NCBI GenBank assembly: GCA_032164245.1 | Contig: JAVMKO010000002.1 | Span: 88,735,340 to 88,799,339, forward strand | Reading direction: 5' to 3' | Length of the DNA stretch: 64,000 nucleotides | Origin: Sternotherus odoratus | Lineage: Eukaryota > Chordata > Testudines > Kinosternidae | In this document: piece by piece, positions 14,181-27,044 of the stretch | How positions within the stretch are numbered: the first letter of the stretch is position 1 | How the letters are laid out: every line of letters begins with the position of its first letter | Position numbers and translations under genes: made by a program | The notes under the pieces: model-generated | Database searches by the model: none | What the model was told of the DNA's origin: nothing | What the model saw: only the letters and a program-made list of their open reading frames with translations

Positions 14181-15279
14181 CTGGATATACAGCTGAAAAT
14201 CACTGGAGGTGGGTAAAGTATCATTTTCCAGTTTCACATATGTCGGAGTCTCTCTGCCATGCATCTTTTTATTAAATCCAACAAATTTGTTATTTAGCCA
14301 GTTAGTGGCCCTTATTCCTGATCTCCATAGTTACCATAGTCAAATGTATTTTAAGATAAATTATATTTCCAGTCATTAGTATCCCTGATCAATTTTCTCT
14401 CTCAGAATGCACTCAGTATTTAAATAATAGGAGAGAAAACCACTGTGAGATTAAAGCAGAGCTGAATTCTTAACATTATTTTGCAGAACTAGACCTTAAC
14501 ATTGCAGTATCATACTATTTTAGGTTTTTGTAGAGGAAGCTGGTACTATTTGTTTTAATTCATTGCTTTGCTATTATTATGTATACTTGCAGACTTGAAA
14601 GTACAGTATAAAATGGTGTAAGTAAAGATAAAATAAGCAAATTTAAAGATTGTACATTACATTTTAAATGTGTACATTATATTGCATTTGAATCTCCAGT
14701 GTGTAAATATGATTAGAAATAAGCACCGGACCTTATTGTTTGTCATCTGACAATCAGGAAGTGCTCTTTCACACATTTAATTAGAAATTCCCATGCCTAA
14801 AGATTTAAGATAAAACGTGAGATTCTGTTCTCTACCTCATAAAGCTGCAGCAGGGAACTTGCAGCCCAGGGGAGGAAGTGAGGCTATGGTAGCTTTAAGC
14901 CCCCTTTGCTCACCTCTAATCGTGGGTTACTCTGGGGGCTGGAGAGGCTCCCCACTGTGTTACTTCAAGAGCCCTGAGTACTTCAAGTTATGGTAGTCTC
15001 TCTAGTGAATATCCACAGTGCTGCACTCTGCTGTCCTGCTCACAGCCATGCCAAGATTTGAGAGGGATTCCCTCAGAGTGTCTTGCAGTTCTAGGAGAAT
15101 CTTCAGCCAAATGTGTGGCTTTCCTACTTAGCTTAAAGGGACTAGATCAGGAGTGAGGCTCTCCCCCAAGTTCAGAGGCATGTGTCAGTGGTGTGACTGC
15201 ATATTAACTTTCAAAGACATTAGATGGAGGGCAAAGAGCTGAAAACTCAGGACGTATATAGAGGTATGGTTGTACTACC

Positions 15280-15376
15280 ATACTTGGATTTAGTTGGTGT
15301 TAGTCCTGCTTTGAGTAGGAGATTGGACTAGATGACCTCCTGAATTGCTTCCAACCCTAGTATTTTATGATTCTAC
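15280..15376 (+). mobile_element. CR1 LINE 3' end fragment
   Basis: 'gattggactagatgacctcc' followed by 'cttccaaccctagtatttta' and 'tgattctac' is the highly characteristic CR1 3' terminus. Only the last ~100 bp are present, the usual 5'-truncated form. Confidence 0.9.
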
Positions 15377-16904
15377 TATAAGTGCTCCATAATTACTAGG
15401 TTAGTAATTAGCTCTTTGAGAAAAAGCGAGAGGAAGACTATAAAACACACATTAACCCTCTCAGTTTAGGCAGGCTTTGCTAATACAATGGAAATCATCT
15501 ATTGCTAAAAGTGGGTATTAAGGGGGTGGGTGCAGCAGAACTAGTGCTAGGAACTGTTTTGCTGCAAGTATAGAAAAGGACAGAGCATGTTTGGTGTCTT
15601 CAAAAACCATTCTCTGCCTTTGTCTACACTTGCACCTAAGTTTGTGTTCAGTACTGGTTCAACTGCACCAGCAGCTGGCACCTGTTAACAGGTAATATTT
15701 GTGGAGCAGATATGACTAGAGAGAGAATTTTGTTCCAATAAAGAATGCCAGTTGTAGTTTTTAGAGGAGAGATTAGCAGGTTGGTTGCCATGTATTCTTT
15801 CTCTGAATATTATCTTGTGCCACTTAAGGACATAAGTTCAAATAAAAACAACTTGCTCAGCACAGGAGCAGGTGTGTGCACAGATAGGGTAAGTCGATCT
15901 TTGTGTGTATTTGTATAAAATAGGATTGAGAGATTATATGCCCAAATGCATCCCTGCATTTCCATTACGAAAATGTCAGATGAACAATGTGGAGTTCAGT
16001 GTACTGGAAAGGAATATCTAATTTTTTGTTTTTTACGGAGTAATACAAGTGTTTATGGTCTAAACCAACCATTCTTGCATTTTCCTTTTAAAGGAGTATT
16101 GTCCACTTCAAACTAATATGTTGTAAACACTTCATTAACATCAATATAATTGATTATTGCAAAAAGTAAATGAAAAACAGCAGTTAGTAACAAATTAAAA
16201 CTTTTCTAAAATTTTACTACTAATCAGCAGTAGTAGAAATATAAGTAGAATTTTAAAGATCTAGTTTGCTTGTTATATCTCTGCTCTTCGCTTAATTTTT
16301 GCAGTTCTCTCAACTTGGACAATGAAAATCAGTGGAGTCCGTTTCCCTTCTAAGTTCTTAGTGCTGAAATGTTTGGCTTTCAGAGATGGCAGATAAATAT
16401 TTAATTGTTTAGAAATAACTGTTTACTGAGTTTTTTAAAAAAAAATTGTGGAAACACTTATGTTGGCTGTAGACACAAAAGCATACGGTTGCAAAATGGA
16501 AAAGTTGGGACAAATTTATGGACACTCCCTTTAAATAAAATGCATTAGTTTATTAGCTTTGCTTATATCTTCTGTTTTCATGAAACACAGAAATAACATT
16601 GAAGTAGTTTAATTGCTGACTGAATATGCTTATTTCAAATTGGTTATATTTTAGAATTTATATTTTAAACAATACTGTTTAGTAAAATAATAAATTACAA
16701 ACCTTTCAGCATTCATATTTTTTTAATGTTAAAGCAATGCATACATCTAAGATTTCTTCTCAATTTCAAAGCAAGCATATTGGCTGTAACCATTTTAAGT
16801 GCAGCTACCTGAGAGACTGAATAAGTGCAGAATAAGACTGAGCTTGTCATAATTACGTTTGCATTAGCATAACCTAAAAACCTTTTCTCCTTAAATAGGG
16901 GGTG

Positions 16905-17850
16905 TCATACCTGGGCTATAGTCCAGACTGATGAGCAGCTGTGTCACCCCTATCCTGTAACCTGGAGTGCCCTTTACAGTGCTTTGCTGTTGTAGCCTCC
17001 AATCTGGACGGTTCACAAACAGCCTCCAGCATGTAAATTATATGTTTGTGTGCTCCAGCCAGCCACACCTTTGCTCTTACCAGTCTTGGTTATGCTGCAG
17101 GGTAACCCCAACACACCTCCAGTCCCAGATCTTCCCCCCAGAAATGCATGTCCTGTTGTGCCCAGTCCTCTTCTAGACAGTACACATATATTAAGTCCAA
17201 TTAATCCTTTAGGGGAATAATATGCCAGCTCATTATTTTAAATAATTATCCAGACACTTCATCTTAAACACACTGGATTTGATTAAACAAGTTTAATAAC
17301 TACAAAGAGAGATATTTTTATGTAAGTACAATTAATGAAGCATAATCAAAAATGGTTAGAGGAAAAATAAAGATAAAATGCTTACTGGTGCCTAATTTAA
17401 CAAACTATATTAGATTCAAAGCAAAATTTTCTGACCATGTGTTTTCAGCAGTCTTACTGACCAAGCTCTTTGTCAGTACTCCTCCCCCAGTGTCCAACAG
17501 TTGCTTCAGTTGTCTTTTTAGATGCAGAGAATGCCAGGGGCCGGGAGAGCGAGAGAGTGGTGACTTGGGGTGTTTGCCCTGCTTTTTATAGTTTCAGTCC
17601 CCATCTTGAAAAACATTTCCAGCTGGCAGCAAGGTGACAAGCAGTCTGTTTGGAAGGAAACTCCTTGGTGGTTCTTTCCTAAAGATGTAGATTTTTTTTG
17701 CCTCTGCCCCTTTCCTGCCAAAGAATGGCCACTTAGTAGGTAATGGTCCATCAGCCTCATTTACTTGAGTTAGGCATCAGCTCGCCTTTTGTCTCTGAGG
17801 AACCAGTTTGGCCACTCCCCAGACTTATCTTTAAAACATACTTTTAGTCA
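16905..17850. repeat. large decayed retroelement-derived repeat
   Basis: About 0.95 kb resembles a dispersed turtle repeat: a CT-rich first third, a central AT-rich block with 'gtttaataactacaaagaga', and a last part with 'cttggggtgtttgccctgc' and 'aaagaatggccacttagta'. It starts with TG near 16905, but I could not define a matching CA end or a target-site duplication. LTR origin is an inference. Confidence 0.4.
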
Positions 17851-20479
17851 TGATTTTAGTTCATATTTAGAACTTCACATATAATGCTGCTAATCGCATT
17901 TTGCCATATTGTTGATCAGTAATTGAGTTTTTAAATGATACCTCCCAAGGCACAAATTGTACAAACATGACTACAAGACGGCATAGGGTGTGAACACTGG
18001 GGTATATTCTGTCACAAGAACAACAAACTGAATGAAAATCTGGGAGTGATTTCTGGAAGAGAAGGGGTTTCTGTACAAATCTCCCATTGTAACCCACTAA
18101 ATGTCCTGCTCATTTAGGGGATTTAGGCATGATGATGATATGGATCCATTGTTGAGGTACGAGTCAATAATTTTGACTATAGTTTGAACCCAAAAATAAC
18201 TCCTAATTTTAGACGCTCAGATTACAAAATGTTTCCTGTAGAAGGCTAAATCCATTTAATCTCTGGACTCTTGTGTGATCCACACAGAGAGCAGCCTTTT
18301 TTTTTTTTTTTTTAAATAAGATATAAAAAATATATAACCAGTATTAGAAGTTACTGGGCGGGGGAGGGTTAGTTTGTGCAGTTTTAGAAGTTTATTTTTT
18401 ATTGAAACTCACTTTTGTGTCAATATTTGGAATTTAAAGGAAAAATTCAGCATCAGTTAATCTTAGCTAAGTAAATACTTATTGAAGATTACTTTTAAAA
18501 GTGAGTGTTCAAACTGGTTTATGGCTGTCAGTGTTCATGTTCTTATTTGATGCTTCCATGTTGCTTAACAGTAAACAGAAGTTACAATTAGCTTGCCTTG
18601 CCTTTTAAAGGTATTCAGTGCGTGCATAAGGCTGATGTATTCTCTATCATTAAGAGGAAATTAAAACCCTTTCATTTAAAGTGCAATGAAATTTAGCATA
18701 GTAACTGGAAATAATGAGGTGTGGACATGAATTCATGAGGAAAATATACATTTCAAAGTGCTTGTTAAGGGATTGTTTTATGCCATTTGGGGAATGTGCT
18801 GCTTTTCTCTTAGGGTTATAAATGATTCAAGTAATGTTATATCTATTGTCTAAATTTACAAATATGAAATACATTATTTTATCGAAGCCCCCTTTCCTCT
18901 ACTCAAACTCGCTCTGGCTTGATTTCATAATAATTTAAATGCTTTTGAATGACTGTAATGGTACCATTTACAGAGCACAAATGGTCAAAGGTGCTTGTCT
19001 TAAGGAAAACAAACATGTTCTCAACGGATTTCCCTACAGTGTAACAGAAGACTGATAGTTGGCTTGCAGGTTTCTTTTCAGTGAGTTAGGAAGTTTTTTA
19101 ATCTAAATTCATCTGAGTGGAGCTGTCATTCTATCTTTTTTTCATCAGAGTAAGAAGTGACAGGATATATTTCATTTAATCTTCAGCATTTCCAAGGGCT
19201 CAGTTCAGGACAACTGATTGGGGGAAAGAAATACGTCAGCAGTATCCCTTTAAAACATCATGAAAATTAATTTGTAGAATAGAATTCTGTGTCAAAAAGA
19301 CCAGCTAATTCTACAAGTCATTTTGCTTAACTAATAGGTATCTTTAATGACCAAAAGAGAGCTGTATCTTCAAAGGCTGAAATCAGCATGAAGTGAACAA
19401 GCAAAACTCTGCCTGCCCATGTTTATACAGTTTTTAATGAGAATGTTCAAAGATATCTATTGGGCAGTTTTAGTCATAGTGCTTCTCATCTTAACTGTAT
19501 GCTAATATTTGCTGTGTAGAGGTGATCATACATCTGAGAAATCCTTTTTTCCTGTGTGAGAGTCTGTATCCAGGGTACTGCAATACTACCCTTCCTCTCC
19601 CACCCCAAAAAGGTCAGGGTTATTTACAAGAATGATGCATTCAGATCAGTCCTGGGCAAAGCTTTTCACCTCATTTCATTGAGTCTTATTTGGAGTTTTG
19701 GCCCAGAATTGAACCTTAAAACTCAGTATTGCCTCCATGTATCGTTACCACCACCACGCCCCATTCCCCAAAAGAAGTCATCTAGCTTCCTAGTGAGGTA
19801 ACAGGCAGTGATGCACCAGCAGTGTTTCCGGGGAAAGGTGTTTTGGTCCTATTAGTATAAGATTAAGGCACAAATACTCCACTTCCCTTAAGGTTTTTTT
19901 GGCTGATTTAAGGTGAGCCTATCTTGTCGGCCTCCTTGAGGAAGAGGAATTAAAAAGTTACCAAAATTTCTCACGGACAGGCCCCATCATATCAAAGGAT
20001 CTGGACTTCAGAGAACTTCTGAAGCTTCTTTCCAAAGGAAGAATACATTGAACTGCTCAAAAAAAAATAAAAAAATACTAATTTCATTGCTCTGGATCTC
20101 TGACAGCCTTACAAGCTCACATGTTCACATCCCGGTCTGTTCATATCTATATGTTTTTGAAATGCAGAGTTCAAACTATTGTTTTTCAGAGTGTCCTTAT
20201 TGCAATACACTACATCTCTATGGTCTTGAAGGTACACAGTGGGCACTCTGAATAAATGTCTTTCCTTTTTGGTAAATATTACGTAAATACTAACTGAGCT
20301 AGATTTATTCGCCATTTCATGTGGACACATGCACAAGCCAGTATTGCCTTACTTAATGGTTTAAAAAGGTGGGAGGAGTCTTAAGAGAAACCCACTATCC
20401 GTGTTCATCTCTATCTTGATTATTGGTGAGATTGTGCACATTACCACCAGGGATATGACATCTCTAAGGTTCCTTATTA

Positions 20480-20570
20480 TTATTTCCAATCACCCCCCTG
20501 AGTGCAGCAAGTCTGAGCGCTTTAAAGTGCTAGTGTGGACAGGCTCTGAGCACTGGGAACCGGCACAGGA
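20480..20570. repeat. short interspersed-repeat fragment
   Basis: The stretch 'gagcgctttaaagtgctagt' followed by 'gtggacaggctctgagc' resembles part of a dispersed turtle repeat with CAGCGCTTTAAAGTGCTAGTGTAGAC-like segments. Only ~90 bp is recognisable. Confidence 0.4.
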
Positions 20571-22011
20571 AAAGTCAAAATTCTTTTGATTATGGATGTA
20601 TCAGAGTTGATGTGTAGCTGGTGAGCTTTCACAGCCAGGAGCATGCTTCTTTGAGGAATCTAGGATGCATTTCAACCTCCTATAAAGACATTGCTTAATT
20701 CTTTGGAGATACTCAAAAATTTGATGTGCGTTCTAGCAGTATTAATCCAAACCGACAAAACAAGCAGTTGGCTATTACATGAAAGATGAACATGACCAAC
20801 CCTCTTGTGCTGAAGCACACCAATTTGTAAATTGGCCAATATGCAGAAAGACGTCTCTTGACAGCACCATGCCTTGCTAGAAATATAACTCTTGTAGACA
20901 GGGAGAGACTCTTGAAGGAAGACCTAGCTGTACTCCGTAAACAAGAAAATAGCAAAGCAGGTTTTCTTTGACTCAAAAAAATCAAGGTGGATTACTTCAC
21001 CACAGGAAAAAGCTGTCTTGTGTACAGGAAAATAAAGATGCAGTGGCAGTGTGTTTTCCCTTTAGCCAATGAGTGCATGCCTACCTTCTAATGACTGTTA
21101 TAGAATGGGCCTCTCGCAAAGTTTAGGAGAGTTTGAGTTTAGTGATACAGTATTATTAATAGCCAGAGAATATGAAGATTCGCCTTCTGTTGGATATAGC
21201 CATGGCCAGTCCCAAAAGACTTCTAGCCTTCCCAATCCTGAAAATTCAGTTCCAAGGTAGTTCTCTCCATTCCAGAGTTAGTGTTCTTGCTCAAAAATAC
21301 TGCTACTCCCAACAGGGTTGAAAATGAGAAGTTATAATGGATTGAGTTGTGCTCTGGTTTTTTGGCTACTCCAAAGGAGTCTACTAACGGGCACTGAAGT
21401 GGTGAACCGCTCCTATCTAGTGAATCGTCATTAATAGGCCTTTGCGTTCTCTGTCTAAAGATATTTGCCTTCTGTTTAGTATCCCAAGTTTAATATATAG
21501 GATACAAAAAAAGTAATTTATTATTTTTAAGGTAGCTTTTGTTTGGGGGGGGGCTTGGTTGAGTCTTCTCTTTACAGCTATTTGCTCCCTTTGATTCAGT
21601 CACATTTTTGGGTTTGGGTTCTCATGAAGAAGTTAACTTATCTTACTACTCATGCTTTCTCATGCATGTTACTATACATTATATGAGAACCTAAGGAGGT
21701 TGGCCAGGGTTTAGTGTTTGAGTGTTAAACTGAACTACATCATCAAAATCTCATGACTTTTTGGACAAAAATGACAAAGTCTGATCTTTTAAGGTTTCCA
21801 TCATCTTTCTTGAAGCTATACCTGAATAAGATCAGGAAAACAGGCCCCTTTCACTTTAAGAACAGAAGTAGAATGGAAGATGCAGGCTTGCAATCCCCTC
21901 TCTTCAGAAATTTTAAAGGGGAGGGAATAGGATCATCCGTTGGGGGTTTTTTAGACTAGAAGTTTACAGGACATTACCAGATACAATAAAACTGTTAATA
22001 AGATGAGAAAG

Positions 22012-22056
22012 ACTTTGTAGCACATTAGAGACCAACCAGTTTATTTCAGCATAATA
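22012..22056. repeat. short fragment of a dispersed reptile repeat
   Basis: 'ctttgtagcacattagagac' continuing into 'caaccagtttatttcagcat' resembles a motif very common in turtle genomes. Only about 45 bp is present. Confidence 0.45.
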
Positions 22057-22363
22057 AAACTGTTGGTTTTGCTAGTGTTCTTTATTGTTTTGTAAGGCCT
22101 CTAATCTTAGTTCAAATTTTTCTCATTTCCAGTTTTGTTCTTTTCTATTTTTATCTATGCCTGTTGCTCTATATTTCCTATGAGACACAAGCTAATATAG
22201 CAGCATTTCATTTATTTTTGCCACCTCATTAATATTTTTGCTTTTCAGTTTGAATTTCATTTTTACAAAAAGAAAGACCCAAAACTTACCTGGAAAATTT
22301 GCCGTAATAATATTTTATTGCTGGTATTTAAATGATAGAAGACTTTTTTTCCCTCATGACTAG

Positions 22364-22385
22364 GGAAGGAAGGAAGGAAGGAAAT
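22364..22385. repeat. (GGAA)n microsatellite
   Basis: About five GGAA tetranucleotides in a row, 0.3 kb before the CTDP1 exon. Confidence 0.9.
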
Positions 22386-22666
22386 TAAAACAACTTTTCA
22401 ATTGGTCCTTAAACTTTTATTTGTTAGTTGCTCAGAAAGCAGGAATAATAAATTAATAGTAGCTCCGGTTTACAGTATCAAGATTTACAATATAGAATAC
22501 TGGTTACAAGACCAAATGTTTGATCTAGGTCTGTCTGTTAGGAAACAGATGTTTTGTCCTTTGTCTAGATCTGATAAAAGCTTCAAAAACCTTAAGCTGC
22601 CTGTTTTCCGTTGTTATGGGCAAGTAGATTATCATGTTCATGTATTTTCTCTGTCCACACTTACAG

Positions 22667-22808
22667 GGGCCACAAACGCAAACTGGATGAAGATGATGCT
22701 GCCAGTGAATCCAGTAAAGAGTCCAGCAATGAAGATGAGGAGGGGAGCAGTTCAGAGGCAGATGAAATGGCAGCAGCACTTGAAGCTGAATTGAATGACT
22801 TCATGTGA
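22667..22808 (+). CDS. CTDP1: CTDP1 (FCP1) last coding exon, RNA polymerase II CTD phosphatase C-terminus
   Basis: FCP1 dephosphorylates the C-terminal repeat domain of RNA polymerase II in the nucleus and recycles the enzyme. This exon encodes only its last 46 residues; the catalytic and BRCT domains lie upstream of the window. The exon follows a pyrimidine-rich acceptor ending ttacag (22661-22666). Its first base completes a codon (an arginine in the human protein), then the frame reads GHKRKLDEDDAASESS, a Ser/Glu-rich acidic stretch, and EADEMAAALEAELNDFM before TGA at 22806-22808. From memory, human FCP1 is nearly identical and ends LNDLM. In human FCP1 the terminal acidic helix binds the RAP74 subunit of TFIIF; its hydrophobic spacing is kept here. 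Two differences from human as I recall it: Ala for Lys after DEM, and Phe for Leu next to the end. Identification is secure; exact divergence needs alignment. Confidence 0.96.
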
Positions 22809-23285
22809 CATTCATATGGGAGGGGATTTGTAACTGTTTTACTGCTTGTACCAGATCTAATTTCAAATGAGCCCCTTATGTCAGTACTCAAGGTTTTTCC
22901 AAAATGTGTGTGTATATTTTGCAAAGCAACACAAGAGGTGACACATTATTTTACAAAATCAGAAATAGATGTTTTTAAGGTGTTTTACTAAAGGAAAATA
23001 TACTTTTTTAAAAGGAAAAGTATTAAGGGGGACTTGGTGTACTATGCCAAAGACGTGTTATGAGCTCTGCAGAACCTTCATATACGAGGACAGTAGTACA
23101 AAGGTTTATGATTTAACATACAGTAACTTTTTTAAATATCTCAAGGTATGGTTTTGGGTAACAGGCTTCAAAGGAAAGGAGGCCACAAAGAGGATGGAAT
23201 TGCTTGAATAATACAGCAGGAACCTGATGATCTGGTTATACTTTTTTCCGCAGTTAAATACTATCAAATATAAAAGAATTTTTTA

Positions 23286-23291
23286 AATAAA
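23286..23291 (+). terminator. CTDP1: internal poly(A) signal (AATAAA)
   Basis: A canonical AATAAA lies ~480 bp after the stop codon. It could give a shorter 3'UTR isoform, but the downstream region is AT-rich with no clear GU-rich element, so use is uncertain. Confidence 0.4.
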
Positions 23292-23675
23292 AAAGAACAA
23301 TTTATATTTGTATAGAAACTGAGAATGTAATATGCAAGCTTTGTGAACTCTGCACTTGACCTACCTGTCACTGGCTTCTAAGAGAATACAAAATGACTGA
23401 ATTTCATGCTCTTAAGTTACTTTGTGGACTAGCTGGGTTCTTTAGGGAGACCACTTAGATTTTTAACTTTGCTTCTCTGTAACCTGGAATTTCAGCACAG
23501 CATACTGTGTGATCCTGTACTGCCATAAGGAGCTTATTCACCCATTTGTGTTGTTCTTGGAAGGAATGTGTGCTGCTTCATTCTAGATAGGGTTTTATTT
23601 CTTTGAGAGAGCTGATGTAAAGTTTTTGTATATTCTATTTCATATTTGACCCACAAAACAGATTTTCTTTCATTT

Positions 23676-23681
23676 AATAAA
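23676..23681 (+). terminator. CTDP1: distal poly(A) signal (AATAAA) of CTDP1
   Basis: A canonical AATAAA is followed within ~25-40 bp by a T/G-rich stretch (ttctgttttcatttcatggg). It is the best candidate for the main 3' end of the transcript. Confidence 0.7.
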
Positions 23682-26180
23682 AATCCATTTTGTAAATTCT
23701 GTTTTCATTTCATGGGTTGTAAAAATCAATTACTATATTTCACCTGCTTCAATCGCACCAGAAACTACTCAGCTTTGCATTATTCTCTGTGAAAATTGTA
23801 AATATCATCTGAAGCAACAGCAAAACTTTAGTTTTTTTGATAGATACTCAAATGTCCAAGTTTACAGTGTGCCCTTATTATCCGAGCTAACATAGAAGAG
23901 TTACAGAATAATTTGACCAGAAGATCTGTATTTTATCTAAAAAGAGCATTGTTTTTATTACTTTTTTCAAATATTTTCAGTATTTTTATACGATGCATAA
24001 ATACTGTATAAAATTACACAAATTGTGGGAAAGATTCAGATAATATAACCATTTACTGTCATTAAAATATAGAAGGTCCAGGCACATTGAATGGCATTTG
24101 CAGAGGAGGGAAAAGAGCATTTTGATTTTTCTATTCATTGTTAGGTCTCTTACTGCTATTGGATTTCAGACTGAGAAGTGTATTGATATTTATCAGACTA
24201 GTAAACCAAACCAGTTCTGACTTCTAATATATAAAAGTTGGCTTAGGTTTCGGTCTTTAAATTTTTAAATACTGAGTATGTAACTGAACTGATGTATTGG
24301 GTCATTGCAAAGGGAGAATTGTGCCAATTAATTATACACACTGTATTGATTTAGCATCAGCTCCAGAGCAGATTGCCAGTTTGTTCTTATGGATTAAGCA
24401 TCACTGAGATTGCTTAAGAATTTGCTGTACTGTGGTTTCTGCAGCACGGTACTGAAATCTCCATTACCATGCATTGTTCTGCCATGCTTCTATAGCAAAT
24501 GTAACTTCACTGAAGAGGTAGGAAAGTGGGACTAGAAAAGATCTACTTTCTAACACAGTTCAGGGCTATTTTTAAAAAAGGTAAGAATTCCCCCCACACA
24601 CACCTCATTTTTTTAAAAGCTGGCTCCCTCCATTTTGGCAGCTACATTTCCTTCAAATTAGGAACCTCCACTCTTCATTTCCATTCTTTTTCTGAACTAA
24701 GCAATATATCTGGGAAATATTTCCCCATCTTATCACCACCATACATTGAATTTGTCTATGATCCCTTAGAGCAGCCATTCTCAATATTTTTCATTCTGCA
24801 GACAACTGTTGGAGAGGAAGTGAGAACCTTTCATAGACTTCTCCTTCCAGTCAGCCCCATTTCCCCATTGCTTGGTTTTCAGAATGTTTGTCTGCTGACC
24901 TCTGGTGGCCTTAGAATTCTTCATGAGCAACTATCAATAAAGGACATGAGGCTAATTGCCCAAATAGAATTTAAAATCTTACCATTCCAATACAGCTGAA
25001 ATTTAACAGAACTCAACGTCTTCGTTAGGAAAATGTCTCCTCTATGAGAATAGCACAATTCAGGCTGTTCTCATAGACCCCAGACAGAGTAGCCATTGTC
25101 TTAGTGATGAGCTAATGTGTAACGAGGGAATTGAGAACATTGATATAATGGCTTTGGATAGGAAATAGATTAATGAAAATAGACTCTGAAGGAAACAATC
25201 ATTAGGTGCTCCAATCAAGCCCAATCTACCTTTGAACCATGCCAATACCCATTCTTTCAGGGAACATATCAAAGACAATGTGGAATAGAACCATTTGGGG
25301 GATTCTAAGTTCTATTTGCTTTATATTTCCACAACGAGATGTAAGGACAGTGTTCTTAATGAGGAGCACCAAAACATATTTTTCTTAACCAGGAGTTTTT
25401 GTGGGAAACATTTGATTCATTAGTAATTTCTGATCATTTAAAATATCCTCATTCTGAGAAATGGACAATGATACAATCCACCATACAGTCCAAGCTAAAA
25501 TGGCCTATTCACTGAAATGCCCTCTGAGAACGCAGAGTGCTATTCCAAAACAAATTGTAAAAGAACATCTAGAAATACGTACTAATTAAGTTGCCAACAG
25601 AATGGGAAGTCAAATAGTAGTCAGAAAGTTGTATGTAACGTTCATTGTGCAACCTGTTCAGGGTTAGGGTTAGAGGCTCTTGTGATTAAGCAAAACTTTA
25701 TATTTTTAGAATATATCCCATGTATGTTTGCCATAAATTAGTTACCTTTTTGAAACACACTGGTCTTTCTTAAGGATGGAATGTCAGCTTTACCATTGAA
25801 TGGCCCCTTAAGTTCACCACGTGCCATGAACTCAATGCTGTTGTGGTTTTAAGATTAGCAGGAGGACTCACGGGTATCACACATCTAAACTTCAACTAGA
25901 TGAATCTCAAAGGATAATCACTCTTGCTCTTTTCTGGTTGTAATTAGAGTGCTGTTTTAGACCCACCTCTGAATGTGAAGTGATGATGTAAAGATCCAGT
26001 GAACAGAAGTCAAGTTATTTTTGTGATCAAATTTTTAAAATGTCCTATGTATCTTAGGGGGTTTTGTGCAATGCCTGTCCATTAGCATTGAAGCAATGTT
26101 ATGTCATGTTGGCAAAAACATTTACATGACTGCTGAGTTCCACTCTACGGTAGCTGAATTTCAGTGTTGGATGGAGTGAT

Positions 26181-26245
26181 TCCTGTGGATGTAAAGTTTG
26201 AAAAGCTCTTTGGGATGAGGGGTGCTATATAGAAATGAAAGATGT
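26181..26245 (+). repeat. SINE tail fragment (MIR/L2-type)
   Basis: 'aaagctctttgggatgaggg' followed by 'gtgctatatagaaatgaaag' matches the conserved 3' tail shared by many vertebrate MIR-like SINEs. The body upstream is too diverged to define. Confidence 0.5.
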
Positions 26246-27003
26246 ATTTTCTCTTCCTCTTCCTTATTTTATTTATGATCACCACTTTTGGATTAACCAG
26301 CAGTGAGTGTCTAAGCAAATACCTTACAAATGACCAAGCTTCAGTCAGTCCCAAGATCATGCGGAGTCCCATGCAAACATGGAAGTGGAAGCAGGTTACA
26401 AATGTGCTTTATGAAATGGCTTCTAAAAATGACCTATCTGCCTTGTCATACTATTCCAAATGTAATTTCACATTCATAGGGCCAATCTTTGTTTAGGAAA
26501 AACAAGCTATCTGCTTGACCTACTTCTGTGCCATTAGATCCTCAACAATAACCTGCTGCCAGGAAGGTACTGTTAGTGCTAATGTAAAAAGCAGAATCCT
26601 ACTTAGATTATCTGAGTTAAACTGACCATACAATGCCACTTTGACTAATGGTACTAGGCTTGGAGATGGCCACAGAATGAGGATACAGTACATACTGCCC
26701 CATTAAGCTCTAAATTTGACCTAAGTCACTTCTCTAACCCTCCAGAGGAGACCGCTTTCTCACGTTCTAACAACTGTGCCAGAAACAGAAGAGCAATTTT
26801 GTTCGTTGTAAGATCTGTAGCTGTACTCAATTTTTCCTCCTTTTTTTCAAGCAGTGCTTAATAAAAAAAACCTTATTTTTAATGGAACTGTGACATGCCT
26901 TCACATTTGTATGTGTAAACACCTCATGACACCTGTGGTATCATAATGAAGATATCAAGTGATGCCCAGGCATTCTTCCATACAGGAGTCACTGGAAGGG
27001 TTC

Positions 27004-27044
27004 TTAGTCAATCTCAGTCAAACTTAGTCAATCTTAGTCAGGAG
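27004..27044. repeat. short tandem repeat (~10-12 bp unit)
   Basis: Irregular copies of 'ttagtcaatc' and variants repeat four times in a row. Confidence 0.75.

Larger units (their letters stand above)
1..22666 (+). other. CTDP1: last intron of CTDP1 (3' part)
   Basis: No exon-like coding block with splice sites was seen before the acceptor at 22665-22666, so the whole stretch is read as the final intron of CTDP1, whose upstream exons lie outside the window. The preceding exon would be expected to encode the acidic segment before the last exon; no frame here resembles it. Repeats inside it are listed separately. The stretches 174-1500, 1740-6120, 7770-10560, 10760-13000, 14260-15270, 15380-16900 and 17860-22000 are AT-rich sequence in which I recognise nothing beyond short homopolymers and small repeat fragments. 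Confidence 0.75.
22809..23700 (+). other. CTDP1: CTDP1 3' untranslated region
   Basis: The sequence runs from the stop codon to the presumed cleavage site just after the distal AATAAA at 23676-23681, followed by a T/G-rich downstream element at about 23700-23720. It is AT-rich and has no repeat I recognise. The end is inferred from the signals, not from transcript data. Confidence 0.75.

Noticed and set aside
13727..14224. 165-codon open frame (- strand)
   Set aside because: It lies in the GC-rich strand-biased repeat, where long chance frames are expected; no protein features.
24526..24999. 157-codon open frame (+)
   Set aside because: No recognisable domain, no splice-site context, and composition like the surrounding AT-rich DNA; likely a chance frame.
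25664..25677. telomere-like 'gggttagggttag'
   Set aside because: Only two units; too short to call an interstitial telomeric repeat.
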